Assembly: GCA_036504595.1 (NCBI GenBank)
Contig: DASXUX010000053.1
Span: 62,001-126,000 of the forward strand
Source of the DNA: DASXUX01 sp036504595
Lineage (GTDB): Bacteria; Planctomycetota; SZUA-567; H5-PLA8
Direction: 5' to 3'
DNA: 64,000 bases
Part shown: positions 33,189-40,824 of the stretch, piece after piece
Position numbering within the stretch: the stretch's first letter is position 1
Layout: the number at the start of each line of letters is the position of its first letter
Made by a program: the position numbers and the translations under genes
Notes under the pieces: generated by a model
Database searches by the model: none
Told to the model about the DNA's origin: nothing
Seen by the model: only the letters and a program-made list of their open reading frames with translations

Positions 33189-33635
33189 CTACTCGCCGTC
33201 TTTCAGTGTGCAGATGAGGATGGTGGGTTTGTCTTTGTCGCCGAACTGGGCGACCATTTTGGGGTCGCCTTTGCTGAGGGTGTAACTGACGGGCTGGCCG
33301 ATGGGTTTGCCGCCGTCTTTGATGGTGAGTTCGACGCGGCACTTGGCGGCGGTGGCGGCGCGCATGCCGACTTCGATCTCGTAGCCGGCGATCGTTACGG
33401 TCTTTTTTCCGCCCTGCGGCATCGTCAAGGTGTGCTTGCCGGCGTCTTTGAATGTGCCGAAGACGGTGCTTTGGAGAATCTTTTTGCAGGCCTGAAGCGA
33501 GTCGGGAATCTGCTGTGTTTTTTTGCCCGAATCCGACGCCGAGACGCCCTGGACGTCAACGGTCGCCGATTCGGCGCGAACGGTGGCGGTCAACAGAGCC
33601 GCGCTGACCAACGCAAGCAGACCCAGTCTCAACAT
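33189..33635 (-). CDS. Secreted hypothetical protein
   Basis: This 148-residue protein starts at the ATG of M-L-R-L-G-L-L-A, with GGGAG upstream, and has a clear signal peptide ending T-V-R-A-E-S. The mature part is a small beta-rich domain: D-S-L-Q-A-C-K-K-I-L, K-H-T-L-T-M-P-Q-G-G-K-K-T-V-T-I-A-G-Y-E and K-P-T-I-L-I-C-T-L-K-D-G-E. No family is recognised. Longer in-frame starts read through GTGACGGGTGACG repeat words and are rejected. It is next to the anti-sigma gene but separated by a repeat. Confidence 0.65.
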   Translation of the reverse strand: MLRLGLLALVSAALLTATVRAESATVDVQGVSASDSGKKTQQIPDSLQACKKILQSTVFGTFKDAGKHTLTMPQGGKKTVTIAGYEIEVGMRAATAAKCRVELTIKDGGKPIGQPVSYTLSKGDPKMVAQFGDKDKPTILICTLKDGE

Positions 33636-33654
33636 CCTGTCTCCCTCTGCTATT

Positions 33655-33804
33655 GCGTGACGGGTGACGAGTGACGGGTGACGGGTGATATGGTTCAATG
33701 GACTCTCGATTCAGCCATTCCACACGTCACACGCCACACGACACCCGTCACAACTATGTCGCCGCACGGGCAGCCAACGGCAAACAGAGGCTGCCCGTGG
33801 CACA
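33655..33804. repeat. GTGACGGGTGACGAG words followed by GCACGGGCAGCC palindrome
   Basis: 33655-33690 has GTGACGGGTGACGAGTGACG words facing complementary CACGTCACACGCCACACG and CACCCGTCAC words at 33720-33752. 33764-33801 is a GCACGGGCAGCC...GGCTGCCCGTGG palindrome, nearly the same sequence as the one inside the mannitol dehydrogenase gene at 1800-1837. Confidence 0.85.
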
Positions 33805-33806
33805 TC

Positions 33807-34730
33807 TTAATCCGGCAGCCAATGGAAGTCCTGAGCGCCAGTATCGGGCTTCCGCTCGCCGTCCTTCAGGAAAAAGCACACGACCGGTTCGTGCTGATCG
33901 GGCAGGTACTGCACCTGCACGTCGTAACGGTCGTCCAGGGCTTCAGGAATCGACATGGCCACGACCTGTTGTTCTGGCGTGGATGGAATCAGCAGCAGAA
34001 TTGCCAGCACGGCAGCCGCGGCCAGACCGGCAGCCGCCATCCAAGGCCACCGGCGCCGTCTGACCGCGGTGAAGTCGGCCTGAACGACGTTGGCGACCGG
34101 AGCTTCGCGCTTGACGACGTGCTTGGCGGTCGTCTTCTGCGCGATTTTGTTCCAGACGCTGCTCCATTTTTCGGGCGCGACGTCGGGAATGGCGTCGATG
34201 GCCGCCTCCCGGATGGCTGTTTGCAGCGTGTGCCAGATTTCGCGCGTCTGAAGTTCGTTGAGCTGCGGCACGGGCAGAGTTCTGGCCGCTTCGTCCAGGC
34301 GACGCCAGAATTGCGCGTCGTTTTCAGCCGTGGTGGCTCCGGTGGCTGCAGCTTCGCCGTCAAACGCAGCGGAACGGAGCATCGCATCCAGTTCTGCCTG
34401 CGGCGGCGCAACGGTTCGCGATGCGATCTTCTGCCAGACGGTTCGGAAGCGTTCTTCAGAGATTGTTGGCGCGTTGAACTCCGCCGCAATCTGGCGCTCC
34501 AATGCAGTGGCGGGCACGGAGGCCCGCCCTACGGCCCACAGCGCCTGAGCCTTCTGGCCGGCCTGAGGGACTGGAAGCTGCGCGGCGGCGGAGTCGAGTT
34601 TCTTGTACTGCTGGAGATGGCGGCGGAGGTTCTTGTCTTCAGTCAGGCGGTGCTCAATATGAGCGGCCGCGGCGGCGTCAAGCTCGCCATCAGCATAGGC
34701 GGAAAAAGCGATATGAGATCGATCGTCCAT
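33807..34730 (-). CDS. Anti-sigma factor-like single-pass membrane protein
   Basis: The 307-residue protein starts M-D-D-R-S-H and begins like anti-sigma factors: S-A-Y-A-D-G-E-L-D-A-A-A-A-A-H-I-E. A long cytoplasmic part, one transmembrane helix (W-P-W-M-A-A-A-G-L-A-A-A-A-V-L-A-I-L-L-L, about 235-255) and a short extracytoplasmic tail follow. The cytoplasmic part contains an internal duplication: L-P-V-P-Q ... Q-A-L-W ... F-R-T-V-W-Q-K-I-A and L-P-V-P-Q ... R-E-I-W ... W-S-S-V-W-N-K-I-A. Residues about 63-75 are repeat-encoded. It follows the ECF sigma gene on the same strand, so it very likely binds and restrains that sigma factor. Confidence 0.75.
   Translation of the reverse strand: MDDRSHIAFSAYADGELDAAAAAHIEHRLTEDKNLRRHLQQYKKLDSAAAQLPVPQAGQKAQALWAVGRASVPATALERQIAAEFNAPTISEERFRTVWQKIASRTVAPPQAELDAMLRSAAFDGEAAATGATTAENDAQFWRRLDEAARTLPVPQLNELQTREIWHTLQTAIREAAIDAIPDVAPEKWSSVWNKIAQKTTAKHVVKREAPVANVVQADFTAVRRRRWPWMAAAGLAAAAVLAILLLIPSTPEQQVVAMSIPEALDDRYDVQVQYLPDQHEPVVCFFLKDGERKPDTGAQDFHWLPD
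34505..34541. repeat. In-gene GGGCACGGAGGCCCGCC element
   Basis: GTGGCGGGCACGGAGGCCCGCCCTAC is a half-palindrome (GGCGGGC/GCCCGCC) of the same type as 6390 and 29199. It is translated within the anti-sigma-like protein as V-G-R-A-S-V-P-A-T. Confidence 0.7.
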
Positions 34731-34752
34731 TGTCGTTTCCAAAACGAACAGC

Positions 34753-34847
34753 AGGGTATAGGGTCCAGGGTTCAGGGTCTAGGGTTCAGCAGCGGAAGAG
34801 CCTTCCCTGGGCCCCGAACTCCGAACCCTGAACCCAAAACCCTGCTG
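34753..34847. repeat. GGGTTCAGGGTCTAGGG hairpin between sigma and anti-sigma genes
   Basis: CAGGGTATAGGGTCCAGGG and AGGGTCTAGGGTTCAGCAG words face complementary CCGAACCCTGAACCC and AAACCCTGCTG words. It lies between the ECF sigma factor and its anti-sigma gene, where a hairpin could lower anti-sigma expression relative to sigma. Confidence 0.8.
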
Positions 34848-35534
34848 TTAATCTTCACTCAAATGTGGCGCGAGCAGTTCCTGCAGGCGCTTTCGAGCGT
34901 AAAAGAGGCGCGACATCACGGTGCCAATGTTGCAGCCCAGCGCCTCGGCAATCTCTTTGTAGCTCATCCCTTCGGCCGCGTGCAGCATGAACACTGTGCG
35001 GTGATTCTCCGAAAGCTTTTGCAGCGCCGATGCGAGGGCGTCGCTGAATTCGGACATCTCCGCCTGGCGGCTCGGACTTTCAACGCCCTCCTTTGCACGA
35101 ACAACGACGGCCGGTTCGGAACGGGACTCGTCGCCTTCTCCCACGCGGTGCTCGTCCAGGCTGACTTCAACGCCGCGTCTGGAGTGGCGCAGGCGATCGA
35201 TCGAAATGTTGATTGCGATGCGCCTGATCCACGGGAAGAACTGGCCCTCGCCCCGCAAGTTGTCCATCTGTTCGTAGGCGCGCACAAACGCGTCTTGCAC
35301 GACATCGAGCGCGGCGTCTTCGTTGTGGAGCAATCTCCAGGCGACGGCGAAGACGCGCTGCCGGTACTTGAGGAAAAGCTGCTCAAACGCGGCGGCTTCT
35401 CCGCCAACGGCTTTCTCCACCAGAGCCGAATCTTCCCCAGCGACAATGGCTGGCGGAGAGTGCGGCGAAGCTGGTGGAGGCGGCGTGGCACCTTCTCCCG
35501 TAACTGTTGACGGCAACTGCTGTTCGTTATTCAT
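34848..35534 (-). CDS. RNA polymerase ECF-type sigma-70 factor
   Basis: The 228-residue protein has a proline-rich N-terminal extension of about 35 residues. Sigma region 2 follows (F-E-Q-L-F-L-K-Y-R-Q-R-V-F, L-D-V-V-Q-D-A-F-V-R-A-Y-E and F-F-P-W-I-R-R-I-A-I-N), then a long linker and region 4 with the helix-turn-helix M-S-Y-K-E-I-A-E-A-L-G-C-N-I-G-T-V-M-S-R-L. It directs transcription of an envelope or stress regulon unknown from this window. The anti-sigma-like gene lies 117 bp downstream with a hairpin between. Confidence 0.9.
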   Translation of the reverse strand: MNNEQQLPSTVTGEGATPPPPASPHSPPAIVAGEDSALVEKAVGGEAAAFEQLFLKYRQRVFAVAWRLLHNEDAALDVVQDAFVRAYEQMDNLRGEGQFFPWIRRIAINISIDRLRHSRRGVEVSLDEHRVGEGDESRSEPAVVVRAKEGVESPSRQAEMSEFSDALASALQKLSENHRTVFMLHAAEGMSYKEIAEALGCNIGTVMSRLFYARKRLQELLAPHLSED

Positions 35535-35639
35535 GGCTTTAGACCAGAAAAAGCCGTGGATTTATGCGGCGCACCAGCGACCACGGACTGGAGGATTTAT
35601 ACAACGTGCGGGTGCGGAACGGAAGTGCGAAGGGGAACA

Positions 35640-35700
35640 GCAGGAGGCAGGATGCAGTAGGCGGGAGGCAGGAGCGGTAACGGCGGCAGGCAGCAAGACC
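35640..35700. repeat. GCAGGAGGCAGGATGCAGTAGG words
   Basis: Tandem degenerate words GGAGGCAGG, GCAGTAGGCGGGAGGC and GGCGGCAGGCAGC lie upstream of the ThuA gene, between it and the divergent sigma factor. Confidence 0.6.
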
Positions 35701-35766
35701 CAAAATTCCGCAGCTTTGGGGGAAGTCCGTTGTAGATAGAACAGGCATTCGGCCAGGAGACTCACC

Positions 35767-36504
35767 ATGAGAACCTTGTTTTCGTTTCTGCTTATCGTAA
35801 CGGCGTTGGCGTTCTCCACGCACATACAGGCTGCCGATGAAGCTCCGCAGAAGAAGCTGAAGCTGGCGGTGCTGACGGGCGGGCATGGATTCGACCGCAA
35901 GGGTTTCTTTGCGATGTTCGATGCGTTCAAAGACATCGAATACAAGGAATTCGCGCTGGGGAAGGACTCGACTATCTTCGATGACATCAGCAAGTGGGAC
36001 TTCGACGCGATGCTGATGTACAACCTGAACAACATCACTGATCCGCAAAAAGAGAATTTGCTGAAGCTGCTCGACAAAGGTATCGGCTTGGTCGTCATGC
36101 ATCATGCGGTCGGAAACTACCAGACGTGGACCGAGTACCCGAAGATCGCCGGTTGCGTCTACGCTCTGAAGAAGATGGAGATCGATGGCCAGACTTACGC
36201 GAGCACGTGGAAGGAAGGTGTGGACATTCCGATTCACGTGGAAGGCGCGACGCACGCGATCACCAAAGGCATTGCGGACTTCAAGGTTCACGACGAGGTT
36301 TACGGGAAGTGCTACTTCGCGCCGGACAACAAGTATCTGCTGACCACCGATCAGCCGCTGACCGATGGCAAGCTGGCCTGGACGCGCAAATACCGGAGCT
36401 CGAACGTATTCGGAACGATCCTGGGCCACGGCAGCACGATCTTCACAGACAAGAGCTTCACGCAGATCCTGCACAACGGAATCTTCTGGACAGTCGCGAA
36501 GTAA
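35767..36504 (+). CDS. Secreted ThuA-domain protein (trehalose-utilisation-like)
   Basis: This 245-residue protein has a signal peptide (M-R-T-L-F-S-F-L-L-I... I-Q-A-A-D). The ThuA/GATase-like fold is indicated by V-L-T-G-G-H-G-F-D, G-L-V-V-M-H-H-A-V-G-N-Y, H-V-E-G-A-T-H-A-I-T-K-G-I and F-G-T-I-L-G-H-G. Proteins of this family are linked with sugar catabolism, often beside Gfo/Idh oxidoreductases and sugar isomerases, exactly as here (36529 and 37871). GGAGAC lies before the ATG. The enzymatic reaction is not established. Confidence 0.85.
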   Translation: MRTLFSFLLIVTALAFSTHIQAADEAPQKKLKLAVLTGGHGFDRKGFFAMFDAFKDIEYKEFALGKDSTIFDDISKWDFDAMLMYNLNNITDPQKENLLKLLDKGIGLVVMHHAVGNYQTWTEYPKIAGCVYALKKMEIDGQTYASTWKEGVDIPIHVEGATHAITKGIADFKVHDEVYGKCYFAPDNKYLLTTDQPLTDGKLAWTRKYRSSNVFGTILGHGSTIFTDKSFTQILHNGIFWTVAK

Positions 36505-36528
36505 CGTGTGACGAGTTACGCGTCATGA

Positions 36529-37707
36529 TCACGCTGGTCGCTCGAACTGCGGGATTTTGAGAGTTTCTCCGTCCTTTAACGCTGACTGATGAGCCACGAT
36601 GCCGGGCACGACCATGCTCAGAGCTTCGTAGACATCGACGAGCGGGCGGCGGTTTTCGAGAATGGCGGTGACGAACTCATTGCTGAGGTGTCCGTGCGAA
36701 CCGCCATGGCCGCCCGCGCCGACGCCGGGTGGCAACGCCGGGCGCGTGGTGTCCGGCAGGTCTTTGCCCAGCCCTCGATATTTGTCGAGCGGGAACGAGC
36801 CCTTCTCGCCGAAGACTCGGCCGCGTTCGCCATCGGCGCCGCACATTCCCCAGCACACGGCCATGCGCGACATGCCGCCTTCGCTGGTCGTGAAGAGCGC
36901 GACCTCGTCGCTGAAGGGGTTCTTATACGGGTTGGCGTCGGGCTGGCAGTGCTTGATCTGGCCGCGGAAACCTGAGCAAGAGACCGTGGTGAAGCGCTTG
37001 CCGGTCACGCCGATGTAGTAGGCGTTCGAGTGCGTCGGGTACCATTGCGGCGGCAGGCCGATGCGCCAGCCTTTGTAGGAGTCGATCGGGGTGGGACAGT
37101 AATGGAAGTACTCGCCTTCCGAGTAGACGATCTTGCCGAAGCCGCCGGCGCGATAGATCTCGCGCATCGCGTGAAGTTCGGCATGGAAGCAGCTCGTCTC
37201 GGCCATCATGAACTTCATGCCGGTTTTCTTAACGGCTTCGACCAGCTTCTCGGCGTCTTCGAGCGAGCCAAACACAGCGGGGACGGCGGTCATCGCGTGC
37301 TTGCCGTGGTTCATCACTTCGATGCAATGCTGCGCATGATGAGGCGCATCGGTCGCGACGAAGACGGCTTCGATCGAGGGGTCTTTCACCAGTTCTTCGA
37401 GCGACTCATAGGTCTTCGAGCAGCGGCAGGCCTTCGCCAGGCCATCGCGGCGCTCGGGAACCAAATCGCTGACGGCCACGATCTCTACGTTGGGATGGTC
37501 TTGGAATCCAAATGCGGCGCCGAAGCTGCACACGCCAAAGCCGACGATCCCCATCTTGATCTTTTTGTCGGAGACCGGCTTCCAGCGCTTCTCGTCTCGT
37601 GTCTCGACCGGCTCGCCTTCGCGCGCACCGGCGGTGACCTGCGCTGCGACCGAGCCTGCGGCGATGGTTTTCAAAAAACGGCGGCGGGTGGAGGAAGGGG
37701 CGTTCAT
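36529..37707 (-). CDS. Tat-exported Gfo/Idh/MocA-family oxidoreductase
   Basis: The 392-residue protein begins with a Tat signal (S-T-R-R-R-F-L-K-T-I-A-A-G). The NAD(P)-binding motif V-G-F-G-V-C-S-F-G-A follows, then A-V-S-D-L-V-P-E-R and V-F-V-A-T-D-A-P-H-H-A-Q-H. The usual E-K-P motif is replaced by T-A-V-P-A, which is atypical because that lysine contributes to catalysis in the family. The C-terminal domain has G-G-H-G-G-S-H-G-H-L. It probably oxidises or isomerises a sugar in the periplasm. It is convergent with ThuA and divergent from the isomerase. Confidence 0.85.
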   Translation of the reverse strand: MNAPSSTRRRFLKTIAAGSVAAQVTAGAREGEPVETRDEKRWKPVSDKKIKMGIVGFGVCSFGAAFGFQDHPNVEIVAVSDLVPERRDGLAKACRCSKTYESLEELVKDPSIEAVFVATDAPHHAQHCIEVMNHGKHAMTAVPAVFGSLEDAEKLVEAVKKTGMKFMMAETSCFHAELHAMREIYRAGGFGKIVYSEGEYFHYCPTPIDSYKGWRIGLPPQWYPTHSNAYYIGVTGKRFTTVSCSGFRGQIKHCQPDANPYKNPFSDEVALFTTSEGGMSRMAVCWGMCGADGERGRVFGEKGSFPLDKYRGLGKDLPDTTRPALPPGVGAGGHGGSHGHLSNEFVTAILENRRPLVDVYEALSMVVPGIVAHQSALKDGETLKIPQFERPA

Positions 37708-37870
37708 GGGGGCCTCCTTTAGTGTGTTGCCGAATACACCGAACGCGAGTCGAGAGTCGAGAAGTCCAGAGTCGAAGGCTTGCGCCGACGAAGAGCGGTT
37801 TGCGCGAAGTGCGGAAAATGGGTAGAAGAGGGAACTCTGGAAAGACGCCTACAAAGGAGGATGTGCCCGC

Positions 37871-38716
37871 ATGGTTGCTCCAAGAGAACAATTCCTGAAG
37901 AAGCTGGCCGTGTGCAGTTGGTCGCTGCAGCCGGAGAATCCCGAGCAGCTTGCGGAGAAACTGAAGGAGATCGGTCTCAGCCACGTGCAGCTCGACATGG
38001 ACCCCTTCCGCGAAAAGGCCGCGGTTTGGAGCAAGGCACCGGACGTCTTTGCGAAGAACAACATCACGCCGGTCTCCGGCATGTTCCGCACCGTCGGCGA
38101 GGACTATTCGACACTGGAAACCATTCGCGTGACGGGCGGCCTTGTCCCCGACAAGACGTGGGAGCAGAACCTCGCCAACGCGAAGGAGACGGTGAAGAAC
38201 GCGAAAAAGCTGAACCTGAAGTTCGTGATGTTCCACGCCGGATTCCTGCCGCACGATCCGAAAGACCCCAATTTTGAGAAGCTGTCCGGCCGCCTGCGCC
38301 AGGTCGCGCGCCTGTTCGCGGCCGAAGGCATCACGCTGGGCTGCGAGACCGGCCAGGAGAGCGCCACCGGGCTCAAAGCGTTCCTCGATCACCTCAATGA
38401 GCCGAACGTCGCGATCAACTTCGATCCGGCCAACATGCTGCTGTATGGCAACGGCGATCCGATCGAAGCGCTGAAGATTCTCGGCAAGCGGGTGCAGAGC
38501 GTGCACGTCAAGGATGGCATCAAGGCGAGGACGCCCGGCACGTGGGGTGAAGAGGTCCGCGTTGGCACCGGCCAGGTCAATTGGCCCGCGTTCTTCACGA
38601 CGCTCGCGGAAATCAACTTCCCCGGCTGGCTGTGCCTGGAACGCGAGGCCGACAACAAGCGCGTCGAGGACATTCGCGCGGGGAAGGTGTTTGTCGAGAA
38701 GCTGCTGAAGGGTTGA
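37871..38716 (+). CDS. Sugar phosphate isomerase/epimerase (xylose isomerase-like TIM barrel)
   Basis: The 281-residue protein has the AP-endonuclease-2/xylose-isomerase-like barrel: L-A-V-C-S-W-S-L-Q, G-L-S-H-V-Q-L-D, F-V-M-F-H-A-G-F, L-G-C-E-T-G-Q-E, V-A-I-N-F-D-P-A-N-M-L, V-H-V-K-D-G and L-C-L-E-R-E. The metal-binding Glu, Asp, His, Glu set is present. AAAGGAGG lies 8 bases upstream of the ATG. With the ThuA and Gfo/Idh neighbours it fits an environmental sugar oxidation-isomerisation module. The substrate is not known. It is convergent with uvrC. Confidence 0.85.
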   Translation: MVAPREQFLKKLAVCSWSLQPENPEQLAEKLKEIGLSHVQLDMDPFREKAAVWSKAPDVFAKNNITPVSGMFRTVGEDYSTLETIRVTGGLVPDKTWEQNLANAKETVKNAKKLNLKFVMFHAGFLPHDPKDPNFEKLSGRLRQVARLFAAEGITLGCETGQESATGLKAFLDHLNEPNVAINFDPANMLLYGNGDPIEALKILGKRVQSVHVKDGIKARTPGTWGEEVRVGTGQVNWPAFFTTLAEINFPGWLCLEREADNKRVEDIRAGKVFVEKLLKG

Positions 38717-38727
38717 TTATACCGAGG

Positions 38728-38763
38728 ATGCCAAGGACCGGGGCTGTTTCCGGTCCGTGGCAC
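38728..38763. repeat. GGACCGGGGC...CCGGTCC palindrome (copy 1)
   Basis: CCAAGGACCGG and CCGGTCCGTGG arms flank GGCTGTTT. The core is identical to 53631-53658. It lies between the isomerase and uvrC stop codons, a likely shared terminator position. Confidence 0.85.
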
Positions 38764-38777
38764 CTCCATGCAACGAG

Positions 38778-40286
38778 CTATTCTTCGTCCAGCACGCGCT
38801 TGCGGCGCAAAATATGATGGTAATGCCGTGAAAATCGGTGCGCCTCGTCGCGAACGTATTGAAGCATCCGCAGCGCCGGCGAACGCCGCGGCAGCCGCAG
38901 CCCTTCGGGGTGGTCCAGCGTAAACAGAATCTCCTCCTGCTTGGCGAGAGACGCGAGGTAGGGGAGCTCTTGGCTCTTAGCTCTTGGCTCTTGGCCGGCG
39001 GCAGCCGCGTCCTGTACTGCCTCCTGCTTACTGCCTCGCGCCTCCTGCCGTTCTGCCGCTCCCTCACGGTCGCGGTTCTGATTCTCCGCGTCCCCGCGTC
39101 TCCGCGTCTCCGCGTCCGCTGTTTCTCCCCTTCTTCCCTTCTCCTCTTCTCCCCCTCTTGCCGTTTCAAGGCCGATCGTCCGCAGGGCATCTTGTGCGGC
39201 ATGGAGCTGCCCCAGTCCGCCGTCGATGAGGATCAGGTCAGGCAGGGGAGAGCCCTCGCGCAGCAGGCGGTCGTAGCGGCGCGTGACGATTTCGCGGATG
39301 CTGGCGAAGTCATCGACGCCGGAAACAGTCTTGATACGGAAGCGCCGGTACTGTTCGCGGCTGGGCAGGCCGTCCACGAAGCTGACCAGCGCGCCGACCG
39401 TCTCCTGGCCGTGCAGGTGAGCGATATCGATGCCTTCAATGCAACGCGGCGGTGTTTGAAGATGCAGCGCTTCCTGAAGTTGCGCGACGCCGTCTTTGGG
39501 ATCGATATGCAGCACGCCGGGTTCCATCTCATCGTCGATGGAGCCCCGGTCGCGCAGACTGCGGATCGCCGTCAGCGTGTCGCGCAGGCCCGCGGCGTCT
39601 TCGTAGCGCCGTTCTTGAGCGGCTTTCTTCATGTCGCGCTCGAGTTCCTTCTCCACGTCGCCGGCCCGCCCCTGCAGAAACATCGCCAGCCGTTTCATGC
39701 TGGCCTTGTAGTCTTCGCTGGTCTGCAACGCCGCGCAGGGCGCTTTGCAGCGGCCGATGTGATACTCGAGGCACGGCCGGAAGAAGCGGTTGCGCGGGTC
39801 GCTCTCCTTTATGTCCAGATTACAGGTGCGGTACTTGAAGACGCGCTGAAGCACTTGCAGCGCGACGCGCAGCCAACTGGCGCTGATGAACGGGCCGTAG
39901 TACTTGCTGCGCTTATTCGTCCGGTCGCGGGTGATGTTCACGCGCGGAAAGTCCTCGTCAGTAACTTCGACGACCGGGAAGTTGATATCGCTCTTGGCGT
40001 GAATGTTGAAGATCGGCTGGAGATCCTTGATCAGCCGGTTTTCGAGCAGAAAAGCTTCGACTTCCGACTGGCACTCGCAGAATTCGATCGCATGAATGCG
40101 CGCGACCAGGTCGGCGGTCTTCTGATCGAACGGCCGTTTCTCGTCGAAGTATTGCCGGACGCGTTTGCGCAGGGAGAGCGCCTTGCCCACATAAATCTCG
40201 CGATCCTGGGCATCTTTGTAGATGTAGACTCCCGGAGCGTCCGGAAGCGCCTCGAAATCGGCTTTGAGATAATCTGGAACGGGCAT
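38778..40286 (-). CDS. uvrC: UvrABC excision nuclease subunit C, lacking the C-terminal HhH domain
   Basis: The 502-residue protein starts M-P-V-P-D-Y-L-K. It has the GIY-YIG domain (P-G-V-Y-I-Y-K ... I-Y-V-G-K-A), a Cys cluster region (C-L-E-Y-H-I-G-R-C-K-A-P-C), a UvrB-binding segment (Y-E-D-A-A-G-L-R-D-T) and the RNase-H-like nuclease with G-I-D-I-A-H, L-I-D-G-G and the terminal H-R-F-S-R-H-Y-H. UvrC incises DNA on both sides of lesions in nucleotide excision repair. Typical UvrC is about 600 residues and ends in helix-hairpin-helix motifs after R-x-K-R; here it stops at R-R-K-R-V-L-D-E-E. About 70 residues (371-441) between the D-G-G motif and the final histidine are repeat-encoded. Confidence 0.9.
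   Translation of the reverse strand: MPVPDYLKADFEALPDAPGVYIYKDAQDREIYVGKALSLRKRVRQYFDEKRPFDQKTADLVARIHAIEFCECQSEVEAFLLENRLIKDLQPIFNIHAKSDINFPVVEVTDEDFPRVNITRDRTNKRSKYYGPFISASWLRVALQVLQRVFKYRTCNLDIKESDPRNRFFRPCLEYHIGRCKAPCAALQTSEDYKASMKRLAMFLQGRAGDVEKELERDMKKAAQERRYEDAAGLRDTLTAIRSLRDRGSIDDEMEPGVLHIDPKDGVAQLQEALHLQTPPRCIEGIDIAHLHGQETVGALVSFVDGLPSREQYRRFRIKTVSGVDDFASIREIVTRRYDRLLREGSPLPDLILIDGGLGQLHAAQDALRTIGLETARGGEEEKGRRGETADAETRRRGDAENQNRDREGAAERQEARGSKQEAVQDAAAAGQEPRAKSQELPYLASLAKQEEILFTLDHPEGLRLPRRSPALRMLQYVRDEAHRFSRHYHHILRRKRVLDEE
38960..39175. repeat. Composite word repeats inside uvrC
   Basis: From left to right: GAGCTCTTGGCTCTTAGCTC words, GTCCTGTACTGCCTCCTGC words, the dispersed CTCCCTCACGGTCGCGGT unit (39055), TCCGCGTCCCCGCGTCTCC words, and CTTCTCCTCTTCTCCCC words. 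Translated in frame on the minus strand (K-G-R-R-G-E, E-T-R-R-R-G-D-A-E-N-Q-N-R-D-R-E-G, A-K-S-Q-E-L). Confidence 0.9.
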
Positions 40287-40465
40287 GTTCGTTTCGCCCA
40301 ATGGGCTGCGGCACCGCCGCCGTGCGCCCGCTGGCGCATCACAGACTGAATTGTAGCGCAAACCTGCACTTTTTGTAACTCCAACGCGGTTAATGGATCA
40401 TTCTTAGCGAACGAGTCTTGTGCTCAGGAGAGCACTGCGTCACCGCAGAGGAGAGGGACCGCAAC

Positions 40466-40813
40466 ATGGCTGAGAACGCCAAAGAGTTCTTCGCACGATT
40501 TGGACAGGACATGGAGAAGGCGAAGATCGCCGTCCCTGACACGATCAAGGGCTTCGGCGCTTTGTTTCAGAGCGTGATGAAGAACGGCGCGCTCAACACA
40601 AAACAGAAAGAGCTTATCGCGCTGGGCATCGCGGTGGCGCAGCGCTGTGGTCCGTGCATCAATCTGCACGTTCAGAAATCGCTCGAAGCCGGCAACACAC
40701 CCGCGGAGATTCTCGAAGCGGCGAGCGTGGCGGTGGTGATGCAGGGCGGACCGGCGTACACGCATATTCCGGAAGTGATCAACGCGCTGGAAACCTTGAG
40801 CAAGGAAGCATAG
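40466..40813 (+). CDS. AhpD-like carboxymuconolactone decarboxylase family protein
   Basis: The 115-residue protein starts M-A-E-N-A-K-E. It carries the AhpD active-site arrangement Glu49, Cys61, Cys64 and His68 (K-Q-K-E-L-I-A ... R-C-G-P-C-I-N-L-H), with the same spacing as alkylhydroperoxidase AhpD. It is probably a cytoplasmic thiol peroxidase or dithiol reductant. It is the first gene of a tight operon with two YeeE/YedE half-transporters, a candidate selenoprotein and a methyltransferase (gaps of 11, -8, 31 and 30 bp), which suggests it handles a reactive sulfur or selenium species entering the cell. Confidence 0.85.
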   Translation: MAENAKEFFARFGQDMEKAKIAVPDTIKGFGALFQSVMKNGALNTKQKELIALGIAVAQRCGPCINLHVQKSLEAGNTPAEILEAASVAVVMQGGPAYTHIPEVINALETLSKEA

Positions 40814-40824
40814 GAGACGCGGCC

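Noticed and set aside
32662..33285. A 207-codon frame over the six-unit repeat array
   Set aside because: Encoded residues just mirror the DNA repeat (H-H-R-C-x-x-x-Q-N) and nothing looks like a folded protein; no good start signal.
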